Shown here piece after piece: positions 52,232 to 61,062 of a stretch of DNA of 64,000 bases. This DNA comes from Pseudomonas sp. Os17 (GTDB lineage: Bacteria; Pseudomonadota; Gammaproteobacteria; Pseudomonadales; Pseudomonadaceae), in NCBI RefSeq assembly GCF_001547895.1, contig NZ_AP014627.1, forward strand, positions 1,615,501-1,679,500, in the 5' to 3' direction. Both the position numbers and the translations under genes were made by a program. Within the stretch, counting starts at the first letter, position 1. Every line of letters begins with the position of its first letter. The notes beneath the pieces are model-generated. The model saw nothing but the letters and a program-made list of their open reading frames with translations. It was not told the DNA's origin and did not search any database.

Positions 52232-53122
52232 ATGCTGCTGCGTCATATCCGTTACCTGCTGGCCGTGGCCGAGCACTGCAACTTCACCCGCGCCGCCGAG
52301 GCGCTGCATGTGTCGCAGCCGACCCTGTCGCAGCAGATCAAGCAATTGGAGGAAGCGCTGGGCGCGGCGCTGTTCGATCGCTCCGGGCGCAGCGTGCGCC
52401 TCACCGACGCGGGCCAGGCCTATGTCGCCTATGCCCGGCGCGCACTGCAGGACCTGCAAGCGGCCAAGCGGGCGATCCACGATGTGCAGGACCTGAGCCG
52501 CGGCTCGTTGCGCCTGGCGCTGACCCCGACGTTCACCGCCTACCTGGCCGGGCCCTTGCTCAGCCGCTTTCAGCAGCGCTACCCGGGCATCGACCTGAGC
52601 ATCGAGGAAATGCCTCAGGACCGCCTGGAAGCGGCCCTGGCCGAGGACCGCCTGGACCTGGCGATCGCCTTTGCCGGCGAGCACCTGGCGGAGATCGACA
52701 GCCAGGCGCTGTTCACCGAGACCCTGAGCCTGATGGTCGGCCCGCAGTACCCGCAGCCGGACCACCTGCCCCTGACGGCCGAGGCCCTGGGCCGTCAGTC
52801 CCTGGTGCTGCTCAGTGGCGATTTCGCCACCCGCCAGCATATCGACCTGTATTGCCGGCAGCAGGGCATTGCACCGCGGATTGCCGCCGAAGCCAATTCG
52901 GTCAGCGCGATTGTCGAGATGGTCCGGCACGGGCAGTTGGCGACCATCCTGCCCAGCTCGATTGCCCGGGAGCAGCCGGGGCTGCGCACCCTGGCGCTGC
53001 AGTCAGCGCTGGCGCCGCGCCGCGTGGTGCTGCTGGGACGCCGTGGCGCCTACCGCAGCGCCGCCAGCCAGGCCTTCCGGCAGATGCTGCTGGATCAGGG
53101 CGCAGGCGCCGCCAGCCACTGA
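52232..53122 (+). CDS. cynR: LysR-family regulator CynR
   Basis: Regulator of 296 residues with an N-terminal helix-turn-helix (LAVAEHCNFTRAAEALHVSQPTLSQQI region, about 10-60) and effector domain. Its divergent position next to cynT and its similarity to CynR-type activators indicate control of the cyanate operon by cyanate. TTGGAG at 52221-52226 supports the ATG. Its last 28 bp overlap the 3' end of the convergent PheC-like gene. Confidence 0.92.
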   Translation: MLLRHIRYLLAVAEHCNFTRAAEALHVSQPTLSQQIKQLEEALGAALFDRSGRSVRLTDAGQAYVAYARRALQDLQAAKRAIHDVQDLSRGSLRLALTPTFTAYLAGPLLSRFQQRYPGIDLSIEEMPQDRLEAALAEDRLDLAIAFAGEHLAEIDSQALFTETLSLMVGPQYPQPDHLPLTAEALGRQSLVLLSGDFATRQHIDLYCRQQGIAPRIAAEANSVSAIVEMVRHGQLATILPSSIAREQPGLRTLALQSALAPRRVVLLGRRGAYRSAASQAFRQMLLDQGAGAASH

Positions 53123-53883
53123 TTCACCACCTGGTCATAGGCGCCGGTGGCCTTGCTCAGGTGCAGCCACTGGTCGACATAGCTTTTCCAGGCCATGTCG
53201 TCCCGGGGCAGGAGGAAGGCCTTCTCGCTGTATTGCAGGTAGCGCTCGGGATGGACCGCGCACAGCCCCGGCTTGTGTTTCTGCTGGAAGCGCGCCTCCG
53301 AGGCGTCGGTGATCATCACGTCGGCCTGCCGGCTCAGCAATTGATCGAAGATCTTCACGTTGTCGGCGAACAGGATCAGGTTGGCCTTGGGTGCGTGCGC
53401 CCGGGCGAAGATTTCGTTGGTGCCGCCCGGCGGTTCGATCAGGCGCACCGAGGGCTGGTTGATCTGCTCCAGGGTTTCATAGCGCTTGAGGTCCTGGCAG
53501 CGCACCAGGGGAATCTTGCCGTCGATGCCCAGGGGCTGACTGAAGAAGGCCGTTTTCTGCCGCTCCAGGGACACCGAAATACCGCCCACGGCGATGTCGC
53601 ACTGCTGGCTGTGGAAGTCGGCCATCAGGCTCTTCCAGGTGGTGCTGATCCACTTCACCCGGACCCCCAGGCTCTTGGCCAGGGATTGGGCCATGTCAAT
53701 GTCGATGCCTTCGTACTGGCCATCGTCGCGCAGGTAGCTGTAGGGCTTGTAGTCGCCGGTGGTGCAGACCTTCAACTGGCCGCGCTCGAGCACCTGGTCC
53801 AGGCGCGAGCTGGCGTCCTGGGCGAAGCTGAGGGCGGGGGCACTGAGGCCCAACAGGGTGCAGAGCAGGAAGCGGCGGAGCAT
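53095..53883 (-). CDS. PheC-like periplasmic protein (cyclohexadienyl dehydratase / solute-binding family)
   Basis: Protein of 262 residues with a signal peptide (1-21, ending LSFA) and a bacterial solute-binding (family 3) fold. It strongly resembles periplasmic cyclohexadienyl dehydratase (PheC): TTGDYKPYSY, GISVSLERQ, PPGGTNE and KAFLLPRDD align with that family. PheC converts prephenate or arogenate to phenylpyruvate or phenylalanine in the periplasm. Other amino-acid-binding proteins are similar, so function is probable but not certain. The start at 53883 is preferred because the signal peptide begins there. No ABC transporter permease is adjacent, favouring the enzyme. Confidence 0.8.
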   Translation of the reverse strand: MLRRFLLCTLLGLSAPALSFAQDASSRLDQVLERGQLKVCTTGDYKPYSYLRDDGQYEGIDIDMAQSLAKSLGVRVKWISTTWKSLMADFHSQQCDIAVGGISVSLERQKTAFFSQPLGIDGKIPLVRCQDLKRYETLEQINQPSVRLIEPPGGTNEIFARAHAPKANLILFADNVKIFDQLLSRQADVMITDASEARFQQKHKPGLCAVHPERYLQYSEKAFLLPRDDMAWKSYVDQWLHLSKATGAYDQVVNQWLAAPAP

Positions 53884-54064
53884 GGGGTCGATCCTTGAGT
53901 GGCGGGCGGGGCAGGGTGCCGGGGCATTATTGGTGCCCGGCCGAGGGCGGGCAAGCAGGGTGTTGTTCAGCACCAGGACAGAAAGGTCTGCGGGCTTTCG
54001 ACCTTTTTTTCACGAACGACTGGTTAATCTGTGACCTCTGGATACCCACAAGAGCTCGCCAGTC

Positions 54065-54727
54065 ATGTCGTCCCACCCCCCACCGTCCATCGAACTGGAG
54101 TTCGCTCGGCGTTACGACCAGGAGCATGCGCGCGTTTGCGGCGAGCCTCGGCCTGCCGGGCTCGGCGCACGTCTGGCGCACTGGCGTATGGCGTGCCTGG
54201 TCCGTCATGCGCTGAACCTGGCCGGGGAACCGGGGCTGATTCTGGACGTGGCCTGCGGCGCCGGGCGTTACTGGCCGGTGCTGGCCGAGCATGGCAATCG
54301 GGTGATCCTGGCGGCGGACCCTTCCCAGGACATGCTCAATCATGCCCAGACCCACCATCCGGCCAGCCTGATGCGACGGGTCAAGACCTTCCACAGTTCG
54401 GCGTTCGACATCGGCCTGCCGGCCAATGCGGTGGACAGCATCATCTGCATGCAGCTCTTCGCCCATGTGAGTCACAGCGAGGACCGCCTGGCCCTGCTGC
54501 AGGAGTTCCATCGGGTCAGCCGTGACTCGGTGATCATCGCCACCCGGGTCGAGCCGCTGGTGAACGTGCGCGGGGCCGCGTCGGCCGGGCCTGCGGCCTT
54601 GCGCCCGGTGAGCAAGGGGCTGCTGGAAGGCGAGTTCAAGCAGGCCGATTTTGAGGTCCTGGGCCATCAGGATCTGCTGCCCGGCTTTGGAGCCTTGCGG
54701 GTCTACGTCCTCAGAAAACACAGTTAG
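54065..54727 (+). CDS. Class I SAM-dependent methyltransferase
   Basis: Cytoplasmic enzyme of 220 residues with the SAM-binding motif I ILDVACGAGRYWPVLA near residue 60, motif II ILAADPSQDML, and the post-motif DSIICMQLFAHV. The substrate cannot be identified; ubiquinone or small-molecule methylation are typical for the fold. It lies 123 bp before rnd on the same strand and 181 bp from the divergent PheC-like gene. Confidence 0.85.
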   Translation: MSSHPPPSIELEFARRYDQEHARVCGEPRPAGLGARLAHWRMACLVRHALNLAGEPGLILDVACGAGRYWPVLAEHGNRVILAADPSQDMLNHAQTHHPASLMRRVKTFHSSAFDIGLPANAVDSIICMQLFAHVSHSEDRLALLQEFHRVSRDSVIIATRVEPLVNVRGAASAGPAALRPVSKGLLEGEFKQADFEVLGHQDLLPGFGALRVYVLRKHS

Positions 54728-54849
54728 TTGCAACTCTCGGACTATTCTTGCCCTCCGGTAGAAGGTTTCGCACTTGCTCTTGTCGGGCGAATGCTCAGAA
54801 ATCTCCGGCGGCGATATATACTGCGCGCCATTCTTCAAGGGAGAGCCGT

Positions 54850-55983
54850 GTGGCCATCGATATACATTGGATTCGCGACAACGATAGCCTCGGTCAGCTT
54901 TGTGCCCAGTGGCAGCAATTGCCCTTCGTCGCCCTCGACACCGAATTCATGCGGGTCGACACTTTTTACCCCATCGCCGCCCTGTTGCAGATCGGCGATG
55001 GACAGCGCGCCTACCTGATTGATCCTTTGACCATCGACAACTGGCAGCCCCTGGCGGCCCTGCTGGAGAACCCGGCCGTGGTCAAGGTGGTGCACGCCTG
55101 CAGCGAGGACCTCGAAGTCCTGTTGCGTCTGACCGGCAGCCTGCCGGCGCCATTGTTCGACACCCAACTGGCGGCCGCCTACCTGAACCTGGGTTTCTCC
55201 ATGGGCTATTCGCGCCTGGTGCAGGAAGTCCTGGGCATCGAGTTGCCCAAGGGCGAAACCCGGTCCGACTGGCTGCAGCGCCCGCTGTCGCAGACTCAGG
55301 TCAGCTACGCCGCCGAAGACGCGGTGCACCTGGCTCAGGTGTTCACCGAGCTGCGCCCCAAACTGTCGGCTGACAAGTACCGCTGGGTGCTGGAAGACGG
55401 TGCCGAGCTGGTGGCCAACCTGCGCCGTGAAGTGGACCCCTACGAGGTCTATCGCGAGGCCAAGCTGGCCTGGAAACTGTCCCGCGCCCAGTTGGCGGTG
55501 CTGCGCGAACTCTGTGCCTGGCGCGAGCGTGAAGCCCGTGCCCGGGACTTGCCGCGCAACCGTATCGTGCGTGAACACGCCCTCTGGCCCCTGGCCAAGA
55601 CCCAGCCCGACACCCTGTCGGCGCTGGCCAAGATCGAAGACATGCACCCGCGTACCGTGCGCCAGGACGGCGAGTTTCTCCTCGACCTGATCAAGCGCAC
55701 CGCCGCCCTGGGCCCGGATCAGTGGCCGCCGGCCGTCCCCGAGCCGTTGCCGATCGAAGCCGCGGCCCTGCTCAAGCGCCTCAAGGCCGTGGGCCAGGTC
55801 GAGGCCGAGCGCCTGGGCATCGCCCCGGAAGTCATGCTGCGCAAGAAAACCCTGGAAAGCCTGCTCAAGAGCGGTTTCCCCAACGGGCCTTACCAATTGC
55901 CTGATTCGCTGCGTGGCTGGCGTCGCGAATTGATGGGCCAGGCGCTGCTGGACAGCCTGGCCACCGCCGGAGAACAGCCTTGA
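54850..55983 (+). CDS. rnd: Ribonuclease D
   Basis: 3'-5' exoribonuclease of 377 residues acting on tRNA precursors and other small RNAs. The DEDD catalytic motifs are present: [12 protein letters not shown] (about residue 29), [10 protein letters not shown] (about 85) and [12 protein letters not shown] (about 155). Two HRDC-type helical domains complete the C-terminus. The start is GTG at 54850 with GGGAGAG at 54839-54845; an upstream in-frame ATG at 54748 is not consistent with the family. The stop overlaps the ycgL start. Confidence 0.94.
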   Translation: MAIDIHWIRDNDSLGQLCAQWQQLPFVALDTEFMRVDTFYPIAALLQIGDGQRAYLIDPLTIDNWQPLAALLENPAVVKVVHACSEDLEVLLRLTGSLPAPLFDTQLAAAYLNLGFSMGYSRLVQEVLGIELPKGETRSDWLQRPLSQTQVSYAAEDAVHLAQVFTELRPKLSADKYRWVLEDGAELVANLRREVDPYEVYREAKLAWKLSRAQLAVLRELCAWREREARARDLPRNRIVREHALWPLAKTQPDTLSALAKIEDMHPRTVRQDGEFLLDLIKRTAALGPDQWPPAVPEPLPIEAAALLKRLKAVGQVEAERLGIAPEVMLRKKTLESLLKSGFPNGPYQLPDSLRGWRRELMGQALLDSLATAGEQP

Positions 55984-56273
55984 AACGTATCTGCTCCATC
56001 TATAAAAGCCCGCGCAAGAACGAGATGTACCTCTACGTCCTCAAGAGCGAGGCCCTGGAACGCGTGCCGGAAAACCTGCTGCTGGCTTTCGGCAAGCCGC
56101 AACATGCCTTCGACCTGGTCCTGACCCCGGAGCGCAAGCTGTCCCGGGAAGATATCCACCAGGTGCTGGAGAACCTCGAGAAGCAGGGTTATCACCTGCA
56201 GATGCCGCCGGCCGAAGACGAGTACATCGAGCATTTGCCCGAAGAGCTGCTGCGTCGCAATGATCCGGTCTGA
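55980..56273 (+). CDS. ycgL: YcgL-domain protein
   Basis: Conserved small protein of 97 residues with the YcgL fold ([20 protein letters not shown]). The function is unknown. The only suitable start is TTG at 55980, overlapping the rnd stop (TTGA), so translation is coupled. The rnd-ycgL pair is conserved among pseudomonads; the possible link to RNA metabolism is inference from neighbourhood only. Confidence 0.88.
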   Translation: MKRICSIYKSPRKNEMYLYVLKSEALERVPENLLLAFGKPQHAFDLVLTPERKLSREDIHQVLENLEKQGYHLQMPPAEDEYIEHLPEELLRRNDPV

Positions 56274-56278
56274 CCCGT

Positions 56279-56300
56279 AGCGGCTCGGTCCCGAGCCGCT
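56279..56300 (+). terminator. Hairpin after ycgL
   Basis: AGCGGCTCGG / CCGAGCCGCT forms a nearly perfect palindrome six bases after the ycgL stop. It is terminator-like but lacks a clear U run. A second hairpin (GGAGCGAAACTCC) and a T run lie further downstream before the next gene. Confidence 0.45.
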
Positions 56301-56393
56301 GTTAGATGCAAACTGACTGACCTGGCCGCCGCCTTGATCGATGGAGCGAAACTCCGTCGGCGGCGACCTGCACCGTTTTTTAAGGTTTGAGCC

Positions 56394-57326
56394 ATGCGCG
56401 TTCTGATTGCCGAACACGATCACGCTGTTTATGCCCGCCTGTTGCGTCAGGCGGCCCCGGAGCTGGAAGTGCTGACCAGCGGCGACTCCGCCGAACTGTC
56501 GCGGCTGGCGGCCGATTGCCCGGTCTGGCTGGGACAGCCGGACCTGCTGGCAACCCTGTTGCGCCAGGGGCACCAGCCCCAGTGGTTGCAATCCACCTGG
56601 GCCGGCATCACTCCGCTGCTGGCCGATGGTTTGCCCCGGCATTACCGCCTGACTCGGGCGGTGGGGATCTTTGGTCAGGTGATGGCCGAGTACGTGCTGA
56701 CCTACATCCTCGGCCATGAGCGTGAAGTGCTGGCGCGACTGGTCAGCCAGGTGGAGCGCAAGTGGGACAACCGCCTGGGCCAGAGCCTGGTGGGACGCAA
56801 GGTGCTGATCGTCGGCACCGGCGACATCGGCCAGAGCGTGGCGCAGTTCCTGGTGCCGTTCGGGGTCAAGCTGTACGGCATCGCCAGCCAGGCCCGGGAG
56901 CAGGCGCCCTTTATCGAAGTGGCCGGCCTGCAAGACCTGGGACGGTTGGTGGGGGAAGTGGATTACGTGGTCAACCTGTTGCCCAACACCCCCAGCACCC
57001 ACGACCTGTATGACGCCGCGCTGTTCAGGCAGTTCAAGCCCACCGGGCTGTTCATCAATGTCGGGCGCGGCGTTTCCGTAGTCGATGCGGACCTGGTGCA
57101 GGCCCTCAAGGATGGCCATCTGGCCGGGGCGGTGATCGATGTCTGCCGCCAGGAACCGCTGCCGCAACGGCACCCGTTCTGGACCGCCTGGGGCTTGCTG
57201 CTGACCGGCCACAGTTCGGCGCCGACTTCGCCGGAATTGATGGTGCAGCTGTTTGTCGACAACCTGCGGGCCTACGAGGCCAGGCAGGCCTTGCGCGGCG
57301 AAGTGGATTTCGCTCGCGGCTACTAG
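56394..57326 (+). CDS. D-2-hydroxyacid dehydrogenase (GhrA/PdxB-like)
   Basis: NAD(P)-dependent dehydrogenase of 310 residues. The nucleotide-binding motif is GTGDIGQSVAQFLVPFG near residue 141. The catalytic arginine is in FINVGRGVSVVD and the catalytic histidine is in LLTGHSSAPTSP. It probably reduces glyoxylate, hydroxypyruvate or a similar keto acid; the exact substrate is unknown. The start at 56394 lies after TTTTTTAAGG. A repeat patch follows the gene. Confidence 0.87.
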   Translation: MRVLIAEHDHAVYARLLRQAAPELEVLTSGDSAELSRLAADCPVWLGQPDLLATLLRQGHQPQWLQSTWAGITPLLADGLPRHYRLTRAVGIFGQVMAEYVLTYILGHEREVLARLVSQVERKWDNRLGQSLVGRKVLIVGTGDIGQSVAQFLVPFGVKLYGIASQAREQAPFIEVAGLQDLGRLVGEVDYVVNLLPNTPSTHDLYDAALFRQFKPTGLFINVGRGVSVVDADLVQALKDGHLAGAVIDVCRQEPLPQRHPFWTAWGLLLTGHSSAPTSPELMVQLFVDNLRAYEARQALRGEVDFARGY

Positions 57327-57331
57327 AACCC

Positions 57332-57370
57332 AGCGCCAAGCTTCAAGCCGGTAGCTTCAAGCTTGACGCT
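57332..57370. repeat. CAAGCTT/GCTTGACGC repeat patch
   Basis: About 40 bp of AAGCTTCAAGC and GCTTGACGCT units lie between the hydroxyacid dehydrogenase and nitroreductase genes. They resemble the patch at 50888-50948 and include short inverted parts that could form a hairpin. Confidence 0.5.
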
Positions 57371-57387
57371 ACCGACTTGGGGCCGCT

Positions 57388-57981
57388 TTAAAGGCTGAAG
57401 TCGCCTTCGGCCACGGTTTCGCTCAGGGGGCGACGCGGGCTTGGCTCTTCCCGGGCCTGCAGGTATTCGGCCAGGGTCGACTTGTCTCCCAGCTTGCCCA
57501 CCGCCACGGCGGCATGCAGGGCATAGCCTTCGGGAATCTTCAGCTCCTTGCGAGTCAGTTCCTGGTCGAAGCCGGCCATGCCGTGGGTGTGCCAGCCACT
57601 CAGGCTCGCCTGCAGCGCCAGGTGCCCCCAGGCCGAGCCGGTGTCGAAGGTGTGCCACAGCGCCGGGGACTCTTCCGTGGCGCCCGGGGCGGTGAAGGTG
57701 GTCTTGGACATCACGATCACCAGGGCCGAGGCGTGCTGCGCCCAGCCACGATTGAATTCGTTGAGCAGGCCGAGGAAGCGCTCCCAGTTCGGCGTGTCGC
57801 GCCGGGCATAGAGAAAGCGCCAGGGCTGCGAGTTGTAGGCCGAAGGCGCCCAGCGCGCGGCCTCGAAGAAGCTCAGCAGGGTTTCTTCCGGGATGCTTTC
57901 GCCGGTGAAGGCCCGTGGTGACCAGCGCTGGGTGAACTGCGGGTGGATGGCGTAATCGGCAACGCGAGGATTGGCGCTCAT
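57388..57981 (-). CDS. Nitroreductase-family oxidoreductase
   Basis: FMN-binding oxidoreductase of 197 residues. The motif RWSPRAFTGESIPEE at the N-terminus is typical of nitroreductases binding FMN phosphate, and WAPSAYNSQPWRFLYARR follows. It may reduce quinones, nitro compounds or flavins. The intergenic 275 bp upstream (57982-58256) contain no supported gene. The family is broad, so the substrate is not assignable. Confidence 0.87.
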   Translation of the reverse strand: MSANPRVADYAIHPQFTQRWSPRAFTGESIPEETLLSFFEAARWAPSAYNSQPWRFLYARRDTPNWERFLGLLNEFNRGWAQHASALVIVMSKTTFTAPGATEESPALWHTFDTGSAWGHLALQASLSGWHTHGMAGFDQELTRKELKIPEGYALHAAVAVGKLGDKSTLAEYLQAREEPSPRRPLSETVAEGDFSL

Positions 57982-58256
57982 GGAAAAACTCCTGGCAGCA
58001 AGTGAGAAGAGTGGAATAAACCGGCAAGCGCAAATCAGCTGAGCGAAGGGGTATTCCTGACCCCCGTGCGGTCGGCCCGGTGCAACGCGGTCGAGCGTTC
58101 ATGGCACACGGACGCGGGGCGGTCCGGGGGGCAAAGCTACTGTGCCCATGGCCTGCTGACAAGTCTCGGGCTACCGGCAGTCGCTAGCGCTTGGCCGGCG
58201 GGGGCTTCGGCACTAGACTGGCGGCCTTTTCACCCTCGGATACTGATGCTTGAGCC

Positions 58257-58706
58257 ATGGCCGCCAAAGTCGAACCTTTCTGGATACGCAAAACCCTCGA
58301 GCAACTCGACCAGGACGAATGGGAGTCGTTGTGCGATGGCTGTGGCCTGTGCTGCCTGCAAAAGCTTGAGGACGAGGACGACAACAGCGTCTATTACACG
58401 CGCATCGCCTGCAAACTGCTGGACCTGAAAACCTGCCAGTGCAGCGACTACGCCAACCGTCGCGCATCGGTGCCTGACTGCATTCAGCTGACGCCGGGCA
58501 AGGCCGACGAGTTCAAGTGGCTGCCGCCCACCTGTGGCTACCGCCTGGTCAGCGAAGGCAAGGACCTGCCGCTCTGGCACCACCTGGTGTGTGGCGATCG
58601 CGATGCCGTGCACCACGAACGTATTTCCCAGTCCGGGCGCATGCTGGCCGAAGGCAGCGTGGCGGAGGAGGACTGGGAGGATCATCTGATTTTTCGCGCA
58701 GGTTGA
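58257..58706 (+). CDS. ycgN: YcgN-family cysteine cluster protein (UPF0260)
   Basis: Protein of 149 residues with a dense cysteine pattern ([26 protein letters not shown]), probably binding zinc or an iron-sulfur cluster. Family members are conserved but functionally uncharacterised. The ATG at 58257 follows a short AT-rich spacer with no strong ribosome site. The gene is near ycgL and rnd, as in several gammaproteobacteria. Confidence 0.88.
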   Translation: MAAKVEPFWIRKTLEQLDQDEWESLCDGCGLCCLQKLEDEDDNSVYYTRIACKLLDLKTCQCSDYANRRASVPDCIQLTPGKADEFKWLPPTCGYRLVSEGKDLPLWHHLVCGDRDAVHHERISQSGRMLAEGSVAEEDWEDHLIFRAG

Positions 58707-58780
58707 GGATTCGCTGCGCAGGCCTCGGATGCTGCCGACGCTCGCTTGAGCGCCAGCAGCCTGCCAAGCAAGGAGTGGGT

Positions 58781-60016
58781 ATGAGGGTGGGGGCGAAGCT
58801 GGCGCTGGTCGCGGCGCTGCTGGCGATGAGCGCATCGGCCTTGGCGGCGAACAAGGTCGATCTGAATTATCACGTGCGTTTTCTGCCTCAGAGCGATCAG
58901 GCCGAAGTGCGCCTGACCCTGGCCGAGGGCTCGGCACTGCGCAGCCTGGATTTCGACCTGGGCCAGGACGGCGACTACAGCGACTTCAAGGCCGACGGTC
59001 AATGGCAGGCGGCCGCCGCCGATGGCGGGGGCCAGCGCGGTATCTGGCGTCCGGCCCGTGGCAGCGCCAGCCTCAGCTACCGGGTGCGCCTGAGCCACAG
59101 CATCAAGAAGGGCAGCTACGACAGCCGCAGCAGCGCCAACTGGGCGCTGCTGCGCGGCGAAACCCTGGTGCCGCCGGCCCGTATCGACCAGCAGGACGGG
59201 GTCGAGCTGGTGTCGCGTCTGGACTTCGATTTGCCCGCCGGCTGGAAGAGCATCGAGACCGCCTGGCCACGCATCGGCAAGAACCGCTTCCGCATCGACA
59301 ACCCCTCGCGCCTGTTCGACCGCCCCACCGGCTGGATGCTGGCCGGCAACCTGGGCAGCCGCCGCACGCGCCTGGGGGCCACCGAGGTCAGCGTTGCCTC
59401 GCCCCTGGGCCAGGGCATGCGGCGCATGGATGTGCTGACGCTGCTGACCTTTGTCTGGCCGCAAGTGCAGGCGGTGTTTCCCCGCCAGCCGGGCAAGCTG
59501 CTGATTGTCGGTGCCGCCGATCCGATGTGGCGGGGCAGCCTGGCCGGGCGCGATTCGCTGTTCCTCCACAGTCGCCTGCCGCTGGTCAGCGAGAGCGGCA
59601 GCAGTCCTTTGCTGCGCGAGCTGGTGCAGTCGTTGGCGCGCATCAACGACAGCCAGCGCAGCGACTGGATCAGCGAAGGCCTGGCCGAGTACTACGCCAT
59701 TGAACTGCTGCGCCGCGCGGGTGGCATCAGTGACGAGCGTTATCAGGTTCTGCACCAGCACCTGATCAAGGACAGCCACAAGGTCAGCAGCCTGCGGGGC
59801 GAACAGGTGGACAGCGCCACGGTGGCCAAGGCGGTGTTGCTGTTGCAGGAACTGGACCGGGAAATCCGCCTCAAGACCCGCAACAAACGCTCACTGGACG
59901 ATGTGCTGCAAGGGGCGATGCGCCTGCAGAGCGTCAGCACCGCCGAATTCATCAAGCTGAGCGAAAGCGTGCTGGGGGAATCGTCCAAGGTGCTCGACAG
60001 CCCCTTGCTGCACTGA
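58781..60016 (+). CDS. Secreted protein related to M61 peptidases with a degenerate zinc site
   Basis: Protein of 411 residues with a signal peptide (about 1-22, ending SALAA). The C-terminal half resembles the catalytic domain of gluzincin peptidases of the M1/M61 type: SEGLAEYY at 298-305 corresponds to the third-ligand segment. Where the zinc motif HExxH is expected, the sequence reads RELVQ at 279-283, so both histidines are missing and only the glutamate is kept. It is therefore probably an inactive relative with a binding or regulatory role. The start at 58781 follows AAGGAG; an in-frame extension to 58517 overlaps ycgN and lacks a signal. Confidence 0.7.
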   Translation: MRVGAKLALVAALLAMSASALAANKVDLNYHVRFLPQSDQAEVRLTLAEGSALRSLDFDLGQDGDYSDFKADGQWQAAAADGGGQRGIWRPARGSASLSYRVRLSHSIKKGSYDSRSSANWALLRGETLVPPARIDQQDGVELVSRLDFDLPAGWKSIETAWPRIGKNRFRIDNPSRLFDRPTGWMLAGNLGSRRTRLGATEVSVASPLGQGMRRMDVLTLLTFVWPQVQAVFPRQPGKLLIVGAADPMWRGSLAGRDSLFLHSRLPLVSESGSSPLLRELVQSLARINDSQRSDWISEGLAEYYAIELLRRAGGISDERYQVLHQHLIKDSHKVSSLRGEQVDSATVAKAVLLLQELDREIRLKTRNKRSLDDVLQGAMRLQSVSTAEFIKLSESVLGESSKVLDSPLLH

Positions 60017-60033
60017 GCCGAAGAGCCGCCAGG

Positions 60034-60054
60034 ACCCGGGAGCCGGTCCCGGGT
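60034..60054. terminator. Hairpin between convergent genes
   Basis: ACCCGGGA / TCCCGGGT with loop GCCGG lies 18 bp after the peptidase-like gene and 23 bp before the end of the convergent gene. The stem is strong but U tracts are lacking. Confidence 0.4.
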
Positions 60055-60076
60055 GTCCGCAGCGGACGGCGCAAGC

Positions 60077-60448
60077 TCAGGCCTTGGGCGTTTTCACGGC
60101 ATCGTTGCTGGCGGCCTTGGCATTGCGCCCGGCGGCCTCGGCATTGGCCTTCAGGTTGCGCAGTTCATCACCGGCGCGCTCGATCTTGGTCCGCACCTGA
60201 TGCAGGTCCTGGCGGCCTTTTTCCAGCAGGCTCTTGGCCGAGCTGTGGCCACTGATCCCGCGGGCCAGGGCCACGCCGCCAATGGCCACCTGAATCAGGC
60301 CGAACAGGCCGCCGCGGCGCAGGCCCTTGCCCAGCATCACCACACCCCCCGCCAGGGAGCCGATGCGTTCCCAACCCTGGACGTTCTGCGTCGGCTGACT
60401 GGACAACGGGGCCGGCTCGATGGTTTGCAGCTGTTTGCGCTCGCTCAT
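60077..60448 (-). CDS. DUF2892-like small membrane protein
   Basis: Protein of 123 residues. The central part (about 26-70, GWERIGSLAGGVVMLG and GLFGLIQVAIGGVALARG) forms two short membrane segments typical of DUF2892. The C-terminal part is charged and probably a coiled coil (HQVRTKIERAGDELRNL). The start at 60448 (MSERKQLQTIEP) is chosen over 60514 because GGAGACAGATC lies upstream. The function is unknown. Confidence 0.75.
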   Translation of the reverse strand: MSERKQLQTIEPAPLSSQPTQNVQGWERIGSLAGGVVMLGKGLRRGGLFGLIQVAIGGVALARGISGHSSAKSLLEKGRQDLHQVRTKIERAGDELRNLKANAEAAGRNAKAASNDAVKTPKA

Positions 60449-60529
60449 GATCTGTCTCCAAAGGACATAAGGGTATGCAGCTGACTGCACCTGGGGCACG
60501 GGGGTTCCCGCCAATTGTCCGGCGTGCCT

Positions 60530-60997
60530 TCAGAACTTGGGCCCGGAGCGGGTGTTGTTGCCTTTGGCCAGGCGGTCGTAGAGCACCACGTTGACCGTGG
60601 CGGCCAGGTTCATGCAGCCGGTGGTGGGGATATAGACCACGTCCTCGCACCAGTCGCGGATCTCCTTGTCGAGGGAGCCGTCTTCCGGGCCGAAGATGTA
60701 CAGCGCGCGATCCGGGTGGGTGTATTCCGGCAGCGGGCGGGCGCCTTCCACCAGTTCCACGGCCACCGGGATGCAGCCCAGGGGGAGGATTTTCTTCAGG
60801 TCGTCGATGCCGATCAGGGGAATGTCCTGGTGGACCTTCTTGGTGTCGGTGACGAAGTCGCGGGCACGCTCATAGCGCTTGCCGGTGTAGAACACCGAGG
60901 CGACGCCATAGCAGCCGGCGGCACGCATCACCGAACCGACGTTCTCCGGCGACTTGGGGTTATACAAACCGATGCAGCTGTACCTTTTGTTTGCCAC
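60530..60997 (-). CDS. TrmH/SpoU-family RNA methyltransferase
   Basis: SPOUT methyltransferase of 155 residues. The three family motifs are present: GLYNPKSPENVGSVMRAAGC (motif 1), ALYIFGPEDGS (motif 2) and VYIPTTGCMNLAATVNVVLY (motif 3, the knot that binds SAM). It is shorter than TrmH and TrmL proteins and closest to stand-alone RNA 2'-O-methylases; the target RNA is unknown. A 245-bp gap containing a REP doublet separates it from yajD. Confidence 0.88.
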   Translation of the reverse strand: MANKRYSCIGLYNPKSPENVGSVMRAAGCYGVASVFYTGKRYERARDFVTDTKKVHQDIPLIGIDDLKKILPLGCIPVAVELVEGARPLPEYTHPDRALYIFGPEDGSLDKEIRDWCEDVVYIPTTGCMNLAATVNVVLYDRLAKGNNTRSGPKF

Positions 60998-61062
60998 GAG
61001 CAGGAAGCCTTGGGGGAAAAGAGCGCGATTATACGGAGATTGCCCACCGCTCGGGGGCTTGT

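Noticed and set aside
58517..58780. N-terminal extension of the M61-like protein
   Set aside because: The in-frame extension overlaps ycgN and would bury the signal peptide; the ATG at 58781 has a good ribosome site.
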